From contig CBDUZI010000004.1 in NCBI GenBank assembly GCA_965371665.1, positions 1 through 58,387 on the forward strand: a stretch of DNA of 58,387 bases, written 5' to 3'. A model generated the notes under the pieces. It ran no database searches. It was not told the DNA's origin and was given only the letters and a program-made list of their open reading frames with translations. The stretch comes from JAUVAV01 sp965371665. GTDB lineage: Bacteria; Oederibacteriota; JAAXVQ01; JAUVAV01. Made by a program: the position numbers and the translations under genes. Below, piece by piece: positions 6,967-15,195 of the stretch; positions within the stretch are counted from its first letter, which is position 1; every line of letters starts with the position of its first letter.

Positions 6967-7578
6967 TTAGAAATTAATTCTTGCCAGCCGGCAGCCGAAA
7001 ATCGGTTCGCGTTTTAATTCCGGAACCATGTTGGGCAGACCGGCCATCTCGGGGCTCAGGCCGATCTCGCCGGATAGAAGATCATCTCCTCCTCCGCCGG
7101 GGGCGCTGAATTCCAAAAACACCAACCCCAGCCCTAAAGCGGCGCCAATCAGGCCGCCTAAGCCGATTTCCGCATTAAAATCCGCATCATCATAACGGGC
7201 ATAAGCGATGGTGGCGACCAGGGACCCCATAAGCATTCCCACCGCTGTGCCGCCGGCTATGTATTCCATCAGGGGATAAGGGGTACTGGATGCCGGCGCG
7301 GTGAATTGATAAATACCGATTCCGGTTCCCAGGATGGCGCCGCCGAGAGCTCCATAAACCGGGCCGATTAAGATTAATTCGGAATCCGTGCTGCCTTCCA
7401 TGCCGTAGATCATAAGACCGGCGGATAAACCGATCAGGGTTCCGGCCGCTGCTCCGTTTAAAATGTTATTATAAAGGAGGAGGCCCCGGCTGCCTTGATA
7501 GCCGCTCGCCCATACACTATTGGAGTGGGAAAGGAATAAAATAATTGCCAGGAACGAGAGAAGATATCTGGTATTCAT
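6967..7578 (-). CDS. secreted/membrane glycine-zipper protein, unknown function
   Basis: 203 aa. ATG at 7578 has CTGGAGGA 7 nt upstream and is followed at once by a signal peptide (MNTRYLLSFLAIILFLSHS, cleavage near VWASG), so the in-frame ATG 10 codons upstream was rejected. The mature part has several Gly/Ala-rich hydrophobic stretches (AAAGTLIGLSAGLMIYG, GALGGAILGTGIGIY, GGTAVGMLMGSLVATIAYA, GGLIGAALGLGLVFLE) separated by short acidic loops, a glycine-zipper pattern of membrane-embedded hairpins. No catalytic motif is seen. It is a single gene, convergent with the GHKL ATPase and divergent from the propeller lipoprotein. Confidence 0.75.
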   Translation of the reverse strand: MNTRYLLSFLAIILFLSHSNSVWASGYQGSRGLLLYNNILNGAAAGTLIGLSAGLMIYGMEGSTDSELILIGPVYGALGGAILGTGIGIYQFTAPASSTPYPLMEYIAGGTAVGMLMGSLVATIAYARYDDADFNAEIGLGGLIGAALGLGLVFLEFSAPGGGGDDLLSGEIGLSPEMAGLPNMVPELKREPIFGCRLARINF

Positions 7579-7691
7579 GGTGTTCCTCCAGTTGATTTTA
7601 ACTTGCATAATTCCACCACAGCTTGCGGTGTGGAAATTTATTAAGCGTAACAGAGATTAAACTAAGGAGTCAATGATAAAAATAACTATTA

Positions 7692-7782
7692 GGGGACGTA
7701 AGCAACTTTGCAACTATGCGAGAGTAGATTACTTCCGGTGTTTTTTCATTTCACGCATAGTTGCAAAGTTGCTTACGTCCCC
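7692..7782. repeat. perfect 29-bp inverted repeat
   Basis: Arms 7692-7720 (GGGGACGTAAGCAACTTTGC...) and 7754-7782 are exact reverse complements with a 33-nt loop. Its sequence differs from the other palindromes in the window. It could be a small non-autonomous element. Confidence 0.9.
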
Positions 7783-7808
7783 GTATGTATAAATTATCAT
7801 TTTAAAGC

Positions 7809-7836
7809 TTGGCATTTTATGATTCTTATATATAAT
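7809..7836 (+). promoter_or_regulatory. sigma70-type promoter for the propeller lipoprotein
   Basis: TTGGCA (7809-7814), 16-bp spacer, TATAAT (7831-7836), about 130 bp upstream of the lipoprotein start. Confidence 0.55.
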
Positions 7837-7968
7837 TAAGCTGAGCGCGCTAAAAAATAAATTTCTGCACCAAATCACGCAGGATAGGCCGGGGTCTTCT
7901 GCATGGGCGGATTAAAATATAAGTGTTTTTACCCAACCAATATATACTTACTGAATGGAGGAATAAAA

Positions 7969-9465
7969 ATGGCTGCGAAAATGATATTCACATACCTGTT
8001 AATCTGCGGATCCGTACTGTGTTTGGCGGGATGTCAATCCGGGAAGCCGGAGATTAACCTGAAAAGGGAACTTTCCGAGGAAATATTGGCGGAAATAAAA
8101 GCCGAAATGCCGGCCGATTTGCAGATATCCCCGGACAACCGGAGAATAGCCTTTTCACAAACCGAAGGAAAAAAGCAATTAATGGCGGTGGACGGACGTA
8201 AAAGTCGTCGTTTTGATCAAGTTGCGGGACTGATTTTCAGTCCCGACAGCCAACGTGTAATGTACGGTGTTCAGAACGGAAAAAAATGGTCCGTAATCCT
8301 TGATGGTAAAATAGGTCAACGTTATGTTAGCGTAGCTGGTCTGGTTTTTGGCCCGTACAGTATGCAGGCGGTTTATATTGCGGAAAACGGCGGCCGGGAA
8401 TTTATGATTATCAATGGCCGGGAGGGCCGGAGATGTCAAAAAGTATGGCCGCCGGTTTTCAGCAACCACGGCCGCCGGATAGCTTATCTCGCCAAGACTG
8501 GGGCGAAAATGTCTTTGGTAGTCAATGGCTCAAAAAGCCGGAATTACGACGAGATCGGAATGCCGGTATTCAGTTCCGATGGGAAACACATCGCTGTTCG
8601 CGTGGAGGACGGCCGGAAATGTTACATATTAAAGAATGGAATCAAGGGTAAAATTTACGCCTTGACAGGGGACCCGGTTTTCAGCCCGGACGGACGGCGC
8701 CTGGCATATTCCGTAGTGGATGGAATTAAGGAAATGGTAATTATAAATAATGAGAAAGCCGGCGCGCCTTACGATATAATTGAAAAAGGTTCTATCATTT
8801 TTAGTCCGGATAGCAAGCGTCTGGCCTATATTGCCCAGGTCGGCAAAAAAAAGCAGGTAGTAGTGGATGCAAAAGCCGGCCAACCATACGATGATATACA
8901 GAAAGCCAGCATGGTCTTCAGTCCGGACAGCCGGCGTTTGGCTTACGTGGCCAAGCAAGACAAGCAGTGGACAGCAGTAGTGGATAATCAAGCGGGAAAG
9001 CCTTTCGAGAGCATCCAAATCCCGGTTTTCAGCCCGGATAGCCGGCAAGTGGCATATGCCGCGGAAATCGAACGTAAGATGCGGATAGTCACAGATGGGA
9101 AGCCAGGACCGAAATTTGATTTTGTGAAGGCGCCGGTTTTCAGTCCGGACAGCAGCCAGCTGGTTTATCGGGCTAAAAAAGGCAGTAAATTATTTATTGT
9201 GTCTAATGGAAAAAAGCATAAACCGTATGATGATCTATGGCCGGTGATTTTCAGTCCGGACAGCCGTTATTTAGTATACGTTGCTTCTCAGGGTAAAAAA
9301 CGGATGGTGATTATTAACGGGCATGAAGGACCAAAATATCATGATATTATAGAAGGAAATGTAATATTTTTAGAGGATAACCGGATTTGCTATGCCGCTG
9401 CGCAAGCCGAATCTCAGAATGATTATAAAACATATTACGTGGCGGAGAAAATAAGTCTGCCATGA
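7969..9465 (+). CDS. lipoprotein with WD40/PD40-like beta-propeller repeats
   Basis: 498 aa from ATG 7969, with GGAGGA at 7957-7962. An in-frame ATG at 7903 lacks an SD and would bury the signal peptide. The N-terminus MAAKMIFTYLLICGSVLCLA is followed by Gly-Cys, a LAGC lipobox with lipidated Cys22 and no Asp at +2, so outer-membrane sorting is plausible if Lol rules apply. The rest is about ten repeats of roughly 40 aa built on the motif PVFSPDSRRLAYVA plus a WxVVVDGK strand pair, as in TolB/PD40 propellers. No catalytic residues are seen; a binding scaffold in the cell envelope is likely. It is monocistronic. Confidence 0.8.
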   Translation: MAAKMIFTYLLICGSVLCLAGCQSGKPEINLKRELSEEILAEIKAEMPADLQISPDNRRIAFSQTEGKKQLMAVDGRKSRRFDQVAGLIFSPDSQRVMYGVQNGKKWSVILDGKIGQRYVSVAGLVFGPYSMQAVYIAENGGREFMIINGREGRRCQKVWPPVFSNHGRRIAYLAKTGAKMSLVVNGSKSRNYDEIGMPVFSSDGKHIAVRVEDGRKCYILKNGIKGKIYALTGDPVFSPDGRRLAYSVVDGIKEMVIINNEKAGAPYDIIEKGSIIFSPDSKRLAYIAQVGKKKQVVVDAKAGQPYDDIQKASMVFSPDSRRLAYVAKQDKQWTAVVDNQAGKPFESIQIPVFSPDSRQVAYAAEIERKMRIVTDGKPGPKFDFVKAPVFSPDSSQLVYRAKKGSKLFIVSNGKKHKPYDDLWPVIFSPDSRYLVYVASQGKKRMVIINGHEGPKYHDIIEGNVIFLEDNRICYAAAQAESQNDYKTYYVAEKISLP

Positions 9466-9645
9466 GAATTTCCGGCGGCTTTTCAGAGGCTTCCAGAGCA
9501 CCCGGATCCTGTTTTTGGGGCGGGATAAAAAAACTATCTTTACTTATCACTTTAGGTTAATATAAAATACTTTTTCTCCTTTCTCCCGAAAAGCCGGGAA
9601 CTGACCAAAGGGGAAACGAAGGTGAGGAGGTTTTTGGAATAAGCA

Positions 9646-11391
9646 ATGAGAATGCAGCATAAAAGTCTTAAACAAACGATAATTTTATTTATATATGCTT
9701 TGGTTATAGGAGTTTGCTTTTTAAGTTTTATCCCCAGTTATTTTCAACAAAAAACTTTTTTGAGGGCAGAGTTTATGAAACGGGGAGAAGCGCTGGCAAA
9801 AAATCTGGCATTTAACAGCCGGAAACCTTTGCAGAATATGGATAAGGGTATTATGTACGCCTTGGTGGACGGTCTCATGAAAGAACCGGATATCCGCTGG
9901 GTGGCTATTCAGGATTTAGATGGAGGAACATTAGTTCAAAATGGTGCGGATGGAATAAATTTAGGCCGGGGAAAAGAGAATTATTTCGAAGATTTGGGTA
10001 AGGTAAGCATTAAACATTATAAGCTTGCTGATCAAGAGCCCATTGTTGATATTCAATTCGCTGTCTGTATTCAAGCGGATGCGCCTCACAGAAATAAATC
10101 CGGCCTGGAGTTGGTACTTCTGGAAGAAATGAAAGGCCCGGAAAAAAAATCTGCTGCACGCGGGAAGGAGGTATCCTTGGGCACGGTGCATGTCGGTATG
10201 TCGTTAAAAAGTCTCCAGGCCACCCAAAACCGGATTGCGATACAATTATTACTGATTTTTCTCGTGGCGCTGGGTTTGAGCACCTTTATCGGACGGTATT
10301 TTGCCGATTCGTTTTTAAAGCCGATCAACCAATTGGTCGCGATAATGGAAGACATAGCTTCACAGCGCGGCGATCTTACAAGGCGGATTAAAATCGTTCG
10401 GGAAGATGAGTTGGGGAGACTGGCTAAACATTTCAATATTTTTATAGAAAATATCCGGCAGATCATTTTGCATGCTGTTTCCCTGACGGATCGTATGAAC
10501 ATTTCTTTGGAAGAGATTTCCGCAACCGCCGAGCAATTAAATGCCACGGCGGATAATATAAATGCCAATGTCCAGGTATTTACTCATGATTTGCAGCAAC
10601 AGGAAGAAGATACTAAGCTGACAACCAGCAAGATTAGTCAAGTAGCCGCGAATTTGCTGGAGGTTACGCACAAATCGGAAAAAGCCATTCATATATTTGA
10701 AGAGACCGAAGAGGTTTCTCAACAGGGAAGGGAAACGGTAAAGGCTACGGTTTCGAAAATCAATGGAATTGCGGAAAATATGAATGTTATTGACCAGCGC
10801 ATGGATGATCTAACCGCCACCCTGGATAAAATCGGAAATTTTGTAGAGTCGATTCACGATATATCGTCCCAAACCAATCTGCTCTCATTAAATGCCGCCA
10901 TTGAGGCGGCCCGGGCCGGAGAAGCCGGACGGGGTTTCTCAGTCGTGGCGGAGGAGGTAAGGAAATTAGCGGAAAATGCCGCTAACGCTTCGGAGAGCAT
11001 CCACACTCTGATCTCGAAAATTCAAAAGGAAACCAGGGCTACCAGCGAAGCCACTAGCAAAGGTACGACTTCCGCCCGGGAAGGCCGCGATGCCGTGCAT
11101 AAGGCCGGTAAATCGTTGGAAGACATAATGGCAAAATCTAACGAGGCGGCCATGCTTTCGGTGGAAGTTAATAAAAATATGCGGGAACAATCCGACGTGC
11201 TGAAATCCATGATGGAACGTATTCGCAATTTTCAGCAATTAGGCCGGAATAATTTCGAGGGCGCGGAAAGCATGGCTGCCGGGGTGGAGGAACAAACCGT
11301 TTCACTCCAACAGATTAATAATGCCATACAGAACTTAAGTGAAGATGGCATGAAGTTGAAAAAAATGATTGTGGAATTTAAAGTGAATTGA
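9646..11391 (+). CDS. methyl-accepting chemotaxis protein
   Basis: 581 aa. TM1 (about 10-30), a periplasmic sensor (31-196) that begins with RGEALAKNLAFNSRKPL, TM2 (197-220), HAMP (220-273) and a long coiled-coil signalling domain whose hairpin tip reads SSQTNLLSLNAAIEAARAGE followed by AGRGFSVVAEEVRKLAE. Chemoreceptors of this type control a CheA kinase through CheW; no che or flagellar genes are in the window. The sensor layout (TM, RG...AxNxAxNxxKPL, a VHVG/VHIG strand before TM2) is close to that of the SpoIIE phosphatase at 24203, suggesting related inputs. An AGGAGG lies at 9625-9630, rather far from the ATG at 9646; ATG 9652 is a possible alternative. Confidence 0.9.
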   Translation: MRMQHKSLKQTIILFIYALVIGVCFLSFIPSYFQQKTFLRAEFMKRGEALAKNLAFNSRKPLQNMDKGIMYALVDGLMKEPDIRWVAIQDLDGGTLVQNGADGINLGRGKENYFEDLGKVSIKHYKLADQEPIVDIQFAVCIQADAPHRNKSGLELVLLEEMKGPEKKSAARGKEVSLGTVHVGMSLKSLQATQNRIAIQLLLIFLVALGLSTFIGRYFADSFLKPINQLVAIMEDIASQRGDLTRRIKIVREDELGRLAKHFNIFIENIRQIILHAVSLTDRMNISLEEISATAEQLNATADNINANVQVFTHDLQQQEEDTKLTTSKISQVAANLLEVTHKSEKAIHIFEETEEVSQQGRETVKATVSKINGIAENMNVIDQRMDDLTATLDKIGNFVESIHDISSQTNLLSLNAAIEAARAGEAGRGFSVVAEEVRKLAENAANASESIHTLISKIQKETRATSEATSKGTTSAREGRDAVHKAGKSLEDIMAKSNEAAMLSVEVNKNMREQSDVLKSMMERIRNFQQLGRNNFEGAESMAAGVEEQTVSLQQINNAIQNLSEDGMKLKKMIVEFKVN

Positions 11392-11503
11392 GCTGAGGAT
11401 TATCCGTTGCCGGATTTAAAGGTTTTTTGCAGGACATAATATTTTGGAAGTAAAAATACGCCGTATTTTGGGTCGATTCTATAAATATCTCTTCCAAAAA
11501 TCA

Positions 11504-11531
11504 TTGACAAAATATGGGTTGTACGTAAAAT
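11504..11531 (+). promoter_or_regulatory. promoter of the tRNA-tig operon
   Basis: TTGACA (11504-11509), 16-bp spacer, TAAAAT (11526-11531), about 50 bp before tRNA-His. It is the only strong promoter seen before the tRNA/tig/clp/lon run. Confidence 0.65.
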
Positions 11532-11547
11532 GGCTTTCTTTTAAAGG

Positions 11548-11575
11548 CGGATTTTAGCTGGGAAGCTAAAATCCG
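11548..11575 (+). promoter_or_regulatory. 12-bp perfect hairpin in the tRNA leader
   Basis: CGGATTTTAGCT (11548-11559), loop GGGA, AGCTAAAATCCG (11564-11575). It sits between the promoter and tRNA-His with no U-tract, so it is not a simple terminator; a processing or stability element is possible. Confidence 0.5.
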
Positions 11576-11582
11576 TTGCCGT

Positions 11583-11660
11583 GGTGGACGTAGCTCAGTT
11601 GGTTAGAGCGCTAGGTTGTGGTCCTGGAGGCCGCGGGTTCGAGTCCCGTCGTCCACCCCA
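11583..11660 (+). tRNA. tRNA-His (GTG)
   Basis: Full cloverleaf with acceptor GTGGACG/CGTCCAC, the extra G-1 at 11583 pairing with C73 (the histidine identity element), anticodon loop TTGTGGT (anticodon GTG) and encoded CCA at 11658-11660. Confidence 0.95.
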
Positions 11661-11683
11661 GATTCCCGTTGCGATTTAGATAT

Positions 11684-11759
11684 GCGCCTGTAGCTCAGTG
11701 GATAGAGCAACGGCCTCCGAAGCCGTGTGTCGGACGTTCGAGTCGTCTCAGGCGCGCCA
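11684..11759 (+). tRNA. tRNA-Arg (CCG)
   Basis: Acceptor GCGCCTG/CAGGCGC, anticodon stem ACGGC/GCCGT with loop CTCCGAA (anticodon CCG), discriminator G, encoded CCA. Confidence 0.94.
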
Positions 11760-11771
11760 GAATGAATTTTT

Positions 11772-11847
11772 GGGTGCTTAGCTCAGCTGGTAGAGCAGCT
11801 GACTCTTAATCAGCGGGCCACAGGTTCGATCCCTGTAGCACCCACCA
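11772..11847 (+). tRNA. tRNA-Lys (CTT)
   Basis: Acceptor GGGTGCT/AGCACCC, anticodon stem GCTGA/TCAGC with loop CTCTTAA (anticodon CTT), discriminator A, encoded CCA. The second lysine isoacceptor (TTT) is at 21965. Confidence 0.95.
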
Positions 11848-11859
11848 GATTTGCATTCT

Positions 11860-11897
11860 CCCCCGGTGGAGTTTCCCCTGGGAATTTCCGCCGGGGG
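11860..11897 (+). promoter_or_regulatory. GC-rich hairpin between tRNA-Lys and tRNA-Leu
   Basis: CCCCCGGTGGA (11860-11870) pairs with TCCGCCGGGGG (11887-11897) with one mismatch. There is no T-run after it, so complete termination before tRNA-Leu/tig is unlikely; attenuation or RNA processing is possible. Confidence 0.4.
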
Positions 11898-11933
11898 GGG
11901 GATTATCATCTCGAGGAAGGGAGAAAAAAGGAA

Positions 11934-12016
11934 GCGAGGGTGGTGGAACTGGCAGACACGCTAGATTTAGGATCTAGTGCTTCGGCATGCGGGTTCAACT
12001 CCCGCCCCTCGCACCA
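11934..12016 (+). tRNA. tRNA-Leu (TAG)
   Basis: Class II tRNA with acceptor GCGAGGG/CCCTCGC, anticodon stem CTAGA/TCTAG with loop TTTAGGA (anticodon TAG), a variable arm TGCTTCGGCA and encoded CCA ending at 12016. The tig start follows after 7 nt. Confidence 0.95.
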
Positions 12017-12023
12017 GTTAATT

Positions 12024-13307
12024 ATGATAAAAGTAGAAGTTAAGGAAAAAAGTGAAACTACAAAATTATTAAAGGTGGAACTTCCGCCGGAAGATGTAGA
12101 CACACAATTTGAGAAAGTAACCATTAAGTTTCAAAGAAAAGTATCCCTACCGGGTTTTCGCCAGGGACGGGTTCCTTTAAATGTTGTGGCTAAGACTTAT
12201 TTCAAGCAGATTAGGGAGGAAGTCCTGGAACATCTTTTTAATGACTCGTATCGTCAGGCCCTGGACCAGACAAAGTTAATGCCCATTCAGTCTCCGCGGT
12301 TGGAGAAAATGGATCTGCAAAAAGGCGCACCATTGCGTTACGAGATTGCCCTGGAAGTTTTACCCAAGGTAAAACTTCCCAATTATAAAGGTATAAAGTT
12401 AAAGTCCTCTATAATCAGGATTACCCAGGATGAAATTCAAAAGGCGCTGGAAAATCTCCGCCAGCATAACGCCGTGTTGGAATCCGTAGCGGGAAGAGTT
12501 TCCCGGACCGGCGATGTCTTATTAATTGATTTTATAGGCCGCAAAAACCAACAGCCTATACCCGGGGTTAAAGCCGAGGGATATAACCTGGAATTGGGTT
12601 CCGGTCAGGCCATACCAGCTTTTGAAAGCAATCTTATCGGCATGGCGGCAGGTGAAACCAGAACTTTTGAGGGCGATTTCCCGGAGGATTATCACGCCGC
12701 GGAACTAGCCGGCCAAACCATTGAATTTACAGTAACGCTTAAGGCATTGCAGGAAAAAAAAGTGCCGGAATTAAATGATGCTTTTGCCAAGGATTTGGGG
12801 CCCTTCGAAAATGTGCAGGATTTACAAGAGCGAATAAAACAGGACTTGGAAGCGGAAAAAGAACGGCAAAACCGCGATGTTCTTCGCGGCCAGGTTATGC
12901 AGGAATTAGGCCGTGCCACGCAAGTAAAAGTGCCGGAGGTTTTAATCGCACAGTCATTAGCCGATTTGTTTAAAGAACAGCAGAACCGCCAGGCTGCGGA
13001 AAAACGGATCCCAGACACAAAGGATACCGTGCCGGAAGAGTTTGAAACCCAAAACCGGTCGCAGGTGGAATTGCTGTTGAAAGCCCGGTTAGCGGCGCGT
13101 GAAATATCGATTAATGAAAAGATAGACATAACCGGGGAAGAAATGGAAGCCGAGGTCGGGAGGATGGCCCGCGCCTACCGTCAAAGCGTGGAGGCCTTAA
13201 AGCATTATCTCGAAAAAAAACAGCATTGGAATGAAATTCGGGATCGTCTGCTCGAAAATAAGACCTTGGATTTCATTATCAGCAATGCGGTTATAAAGGA
13301 AACTTGA
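12024..13307 (+). CDS. tig: trigger factor (ribosome-associated chaperone, peptidyl-prolyl isomerase)
   Basis: 427 aa. The start ATG 12024 gives the typical N-terminus MIKVEVKEKSETTKLLKVEL; longer in-frame openings run through the tRNA-Leu gene and were rejected. Domains: ribosome-binding N-domain with the signature PGFRQGRVPLNVV (about 45-57), PPIase/FKBP-like middle (about 160-245, with GDVLLIDFIG and LGSGQAIPAFE), and a helical C-terminal chaperone domain. It binds near the ribosomal exit tunnel through the GFRxGxxP loop. There is no SD, because only 7 nt separate the tRNA CCA end from the ATG; tRNA 3' processing would leave an almost leaderless message. It heads the classic tig-clpP-clpX-lon cluster. 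Confidence 0.95.
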   Translation: MIKVEVKEKSETTKLLKVELPPEDVDTQFEKVTIKFQRKVSLPGFRQGRVPLNVVAKTYFKQIREEVLEHLFNDSYRQALDQTKLMPIQSPRLEKMDLQKGAPLRYEIALEVLPKVKLPNYKGIKLKSSIIRITQDEIQKALENLRQHNAVLESVAGRVSRTGDVLLIDFIGRKNQQPIPGVKAEGYNLELGSGQAIPAFESNLIGMAAGETRTFEGDFPEDYHAAELAGQTIEFTVTLKALQEKKVPELNDAFAKDLGPFENVQDLQERIKQDLEAEKERQNRDVLRGQVMQELGRATQVKVPEVLIAQSLADLFKEQQNRQAAEKRIPDTKDTVPEEFETQNRSQVELLLKARLAAREISINEKIDITGEEMEAEVGRMARAYRQSVEALKHYLEKKQHWNEIRDRLLENKTLDFIISNAVIKET

Positions 13308-13320
13308 GGAGGAGCATGTT

Positions 13321-13929
13321 ATGGCTTTAATTCCTATGGTAGTCGAACAAACTCAGCGCGGAGAAAGAGCTTATGACATTTTTTCCCGCCTGCTTAAAGA
13401 AAGAATTATTTTTCTGGGAACTCCGGTTAATGATGAAATCAGCAATTTGATTATAGCCCAACTGCTTTTTTTAGAGTCCGAAGAGCAAAAGGAGATTTCA
13501 CTGTATATAAATAGTCCGGGCGGAATAGTTTCATCCGGTTTGGCGATCTACGATACCATGCAGTACATTAAATCACCGGTTTCCACCCTGTGCGTGGGAC
13601 AAGCAGCCTCCATGGCGGCTGTGTTGCTGGCGGCCGGAGAACCGGGGAAGCGTTATGCCCTGCCTAACGCCAGGATTATGTTGCACCAGGGATCGGCCGG
13701 GTTTTCGGGTTCTATGCCGGATATTGATATTCAAGCCAAGGAGATCCAGCGAGTGCGTGAAAGCATGAATAAGATATTGGCCGGCCATACTCAGAAAAAC
13801 ATTGGGCAAATCCTGGCGGATACGGACCGCGACTTTTTTTTGTCCGCCGCCGAGGCGCGGGATTACGGAGTGATCGACGAGGTGATGAAGATTGAAAAGA
13901 AAGGGAAGACCAAATCCCATGGTTCGTAA
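13321..13929 (+). CDS. clpP: ATP-dependent Clp protease proteolytic subunit
   Basis: 202 aa, ATG with GAGGAG upstream, 13 nt after tig. The serine protease triad is intact at the same positions as in E. coli ClpP numbering: Ser97 in GQAASMAAV, His122 in MLHQG, Asp171 in DRDFFLS. The N-terminus (VVEQTQRGERAYDIFSRLLKE) is the usual mature-type sequence after a short propeptide. It forms the tetradecameric degradation chamber fed by ClpX, whose gene overlaps its 3' end. Confidence 0.97.
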   Translation: MALIPMVVEQTQRGERAYDIFSRLLKERIIFLGTPVNDEISNLIIAQLLFLESEEQKEISLYINSPGGIVSSGLAIYDTMQYIKSPVSTLCVGQAASMAAVLLAAGEPGKRYALPNARIMLHQGSAGFSGSMPDIDIQAKEIQRVRESMNKILAGHTQKNIGQILADTDRDFFLSAAEARDYGVIDEVMKIEKKGKTKSHGS

Positions 13930-15181
13930 TAATTCTCCTGAAAACGTCTCCTGTTCGTTTTGCGGAAAGCATTCCACGGAGGTGAAAAAGCTGATTCAGG
14001 GCCCGGGAGTTTATATTTGTGAAAAATGTGTAAGTCTGAGTAATAATATTCTGGCTCAGGACCTTGCGGCTGCGGATTTATCGGCCGGCGGCCGGAAAGC
14101 AAAACTTAAGCCGGCGGAAATCAAGCTCTTTTTGGACCAATACGTGATCGGCCAGGAAAAGGCCAAGCGCTTGCTGGCAGTGGCCGTCTATAATCATTTT
14201 AAAAGAATTCAAGTCCAAGGTCTGATGCGGAAAGATGAAGTGGAATTGTCTAAAAGCAATATTCTCTTAATCGGGCCGACCGGTACGGGCAAGACTCTGC
14301 TGGCTCAAACGCTGGCCAAAATCCTGGAAGTTCCCTTCGCGTTGGTCGATGCCACCACTTTAACCGAGGCTGGCTATGTTGGCGAGGATGTGGAAAATAT
14401 CGTCCTTAAACTTCTCCAGAATGCCAACTACGACGTGGAGGCGGCTCAGCGCGGAATTATTTATATCGACGAAATTGATAAAATCGGGCGTAAGAACGAA
14501 AATCTCTCAATTACCCGGGATGTTTCCGGGGAGGGTGTACAGCAGGCCTTGCTTAAAATTATTGAAGGTACTACTGCCAGTGTTCCCCCTAAAGGCGGCC
14601 GCAAACATCCCCATCAGGAATATCTGAAAATTGATACCGCAAATATCCTTTTCATTTGCGGCGGGGCCTTTATTGGGATGGAAAATATCATCAAACAGCG
14701 GGTCCGCACCCGAACGATAGGCTTCGGCGCGGAAAAATCCTTAGATCCGAATACGGCCGGCAAACAGCTTCTGGAAACGGTCCGCCCCGAAGATCTAATT
14801 AAATACGGAATGATCCCGGAATTTGTCGGAAGGCTGCCGGTAATCGGAATATTAAATGAGCTGGATGAAGAAATGCTGCTGCGTATTCTTTCGGAACCAA
14901 AGAATTCCTTGATAAAACAATATTCGAAATTTTTTGAGATGGAAGATGTAAAGTTGACTATCACCCAAGACGCCCAACAGGAAGTAGCGCGGGAGAGCCT
15001 GCACCGTGAAACCGGTGCCCGGGGATTGCGGGCTATTTTGGAAGATGTTATGCTGGATTTAATGTACGAACTTCCCGGACGAACCGATGTCCGGGAATGC
15101 ATTATTAATTCTGAAGTAATTAAGGGCCGGGACAAACCGCATTTGATACTGGAAGAAGCCGCGGCCGCCGAAAGCGCTTAA
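13919..15181 (+). CDS. clpX: Clp protease ATP-binding subunit ClpX
   Basis: 420 aa. ATG 13919 overlaps the clpP end by 11 bp and is preceded by AAGGGA; an upstream TTG (13892) in the same frame would add nine residues and was not chosen. N-terminal C4 zinc-binding domain with Cys12, 15, 34 and 37, Walker A GPTGTGKT (119-126), Walker B IIYIDEIDK, then the sensor and C-terminal small domain. It unfolds tagged substrates and passes them to ClpP. The overlap with clpP suggests translational coupling. Confidence 0.97.
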   Translation: MVRNNSPENVSCSFCGKHSTEVKKLIQGPGVYICEKCVSLSNNILAQDLAAADLSAGGRKAKLKPAEIKLFLDQYVIGQEKAKRLLAVAVYNHFKRIQVQGLMRKDEVELSKSNILLIGPTGTGKTLLAQTLAKILEVPFALVDATTLTEAGYVGEDVENIVLKLLQNANYDVEAAQRGIIYIDEIDKIGRKNENLSITRDVSGEGVQQALLKIIEGTTASVPPKGGRKHPHQEYLKIDTANILFICGGAFIGMENIIKQRVRTRTIGFGAEKSLDPNTAGKQLLETVRPEDLIKYGMIPEFVGRLPVIGILNELDEEMLLRILSEPKNSLIKQYSKFFEMEDVKLTITQDAQQEVARESLHRETGARGLRAILEDVMLDLMYELPGRTDVRECIINSEVIKGRDKPHLILEEAAAAESA

Positions 15182-15195
15182 GACCGGGAGAGATC

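Larger units (their letters stand above)
7579..7968. other. divergent intergenic region
   Basis: Spacer between two divergent genes. It holds the 29-bp perfect inverted repeat (7692-7782) and a promoter for the rightward lipoprotein (7809-7836). A short imperfect hairpin TTCCACCACAGCTTGCGGTG lies at 7611-7630. No coding sequence is supported. Confidence 0.6.

Noticed and set aside
11860..11897. Rho-independent terminator before tRNA-Leu
   Set aside because: A GC-rich stem is present but no T-run follows.
11940..12023. N-terminal extension of trigger factor through tRNA-Leu
   Set aside because: It would translate the tRNA gene; the conserved Tig N-terminus begins at 12024.
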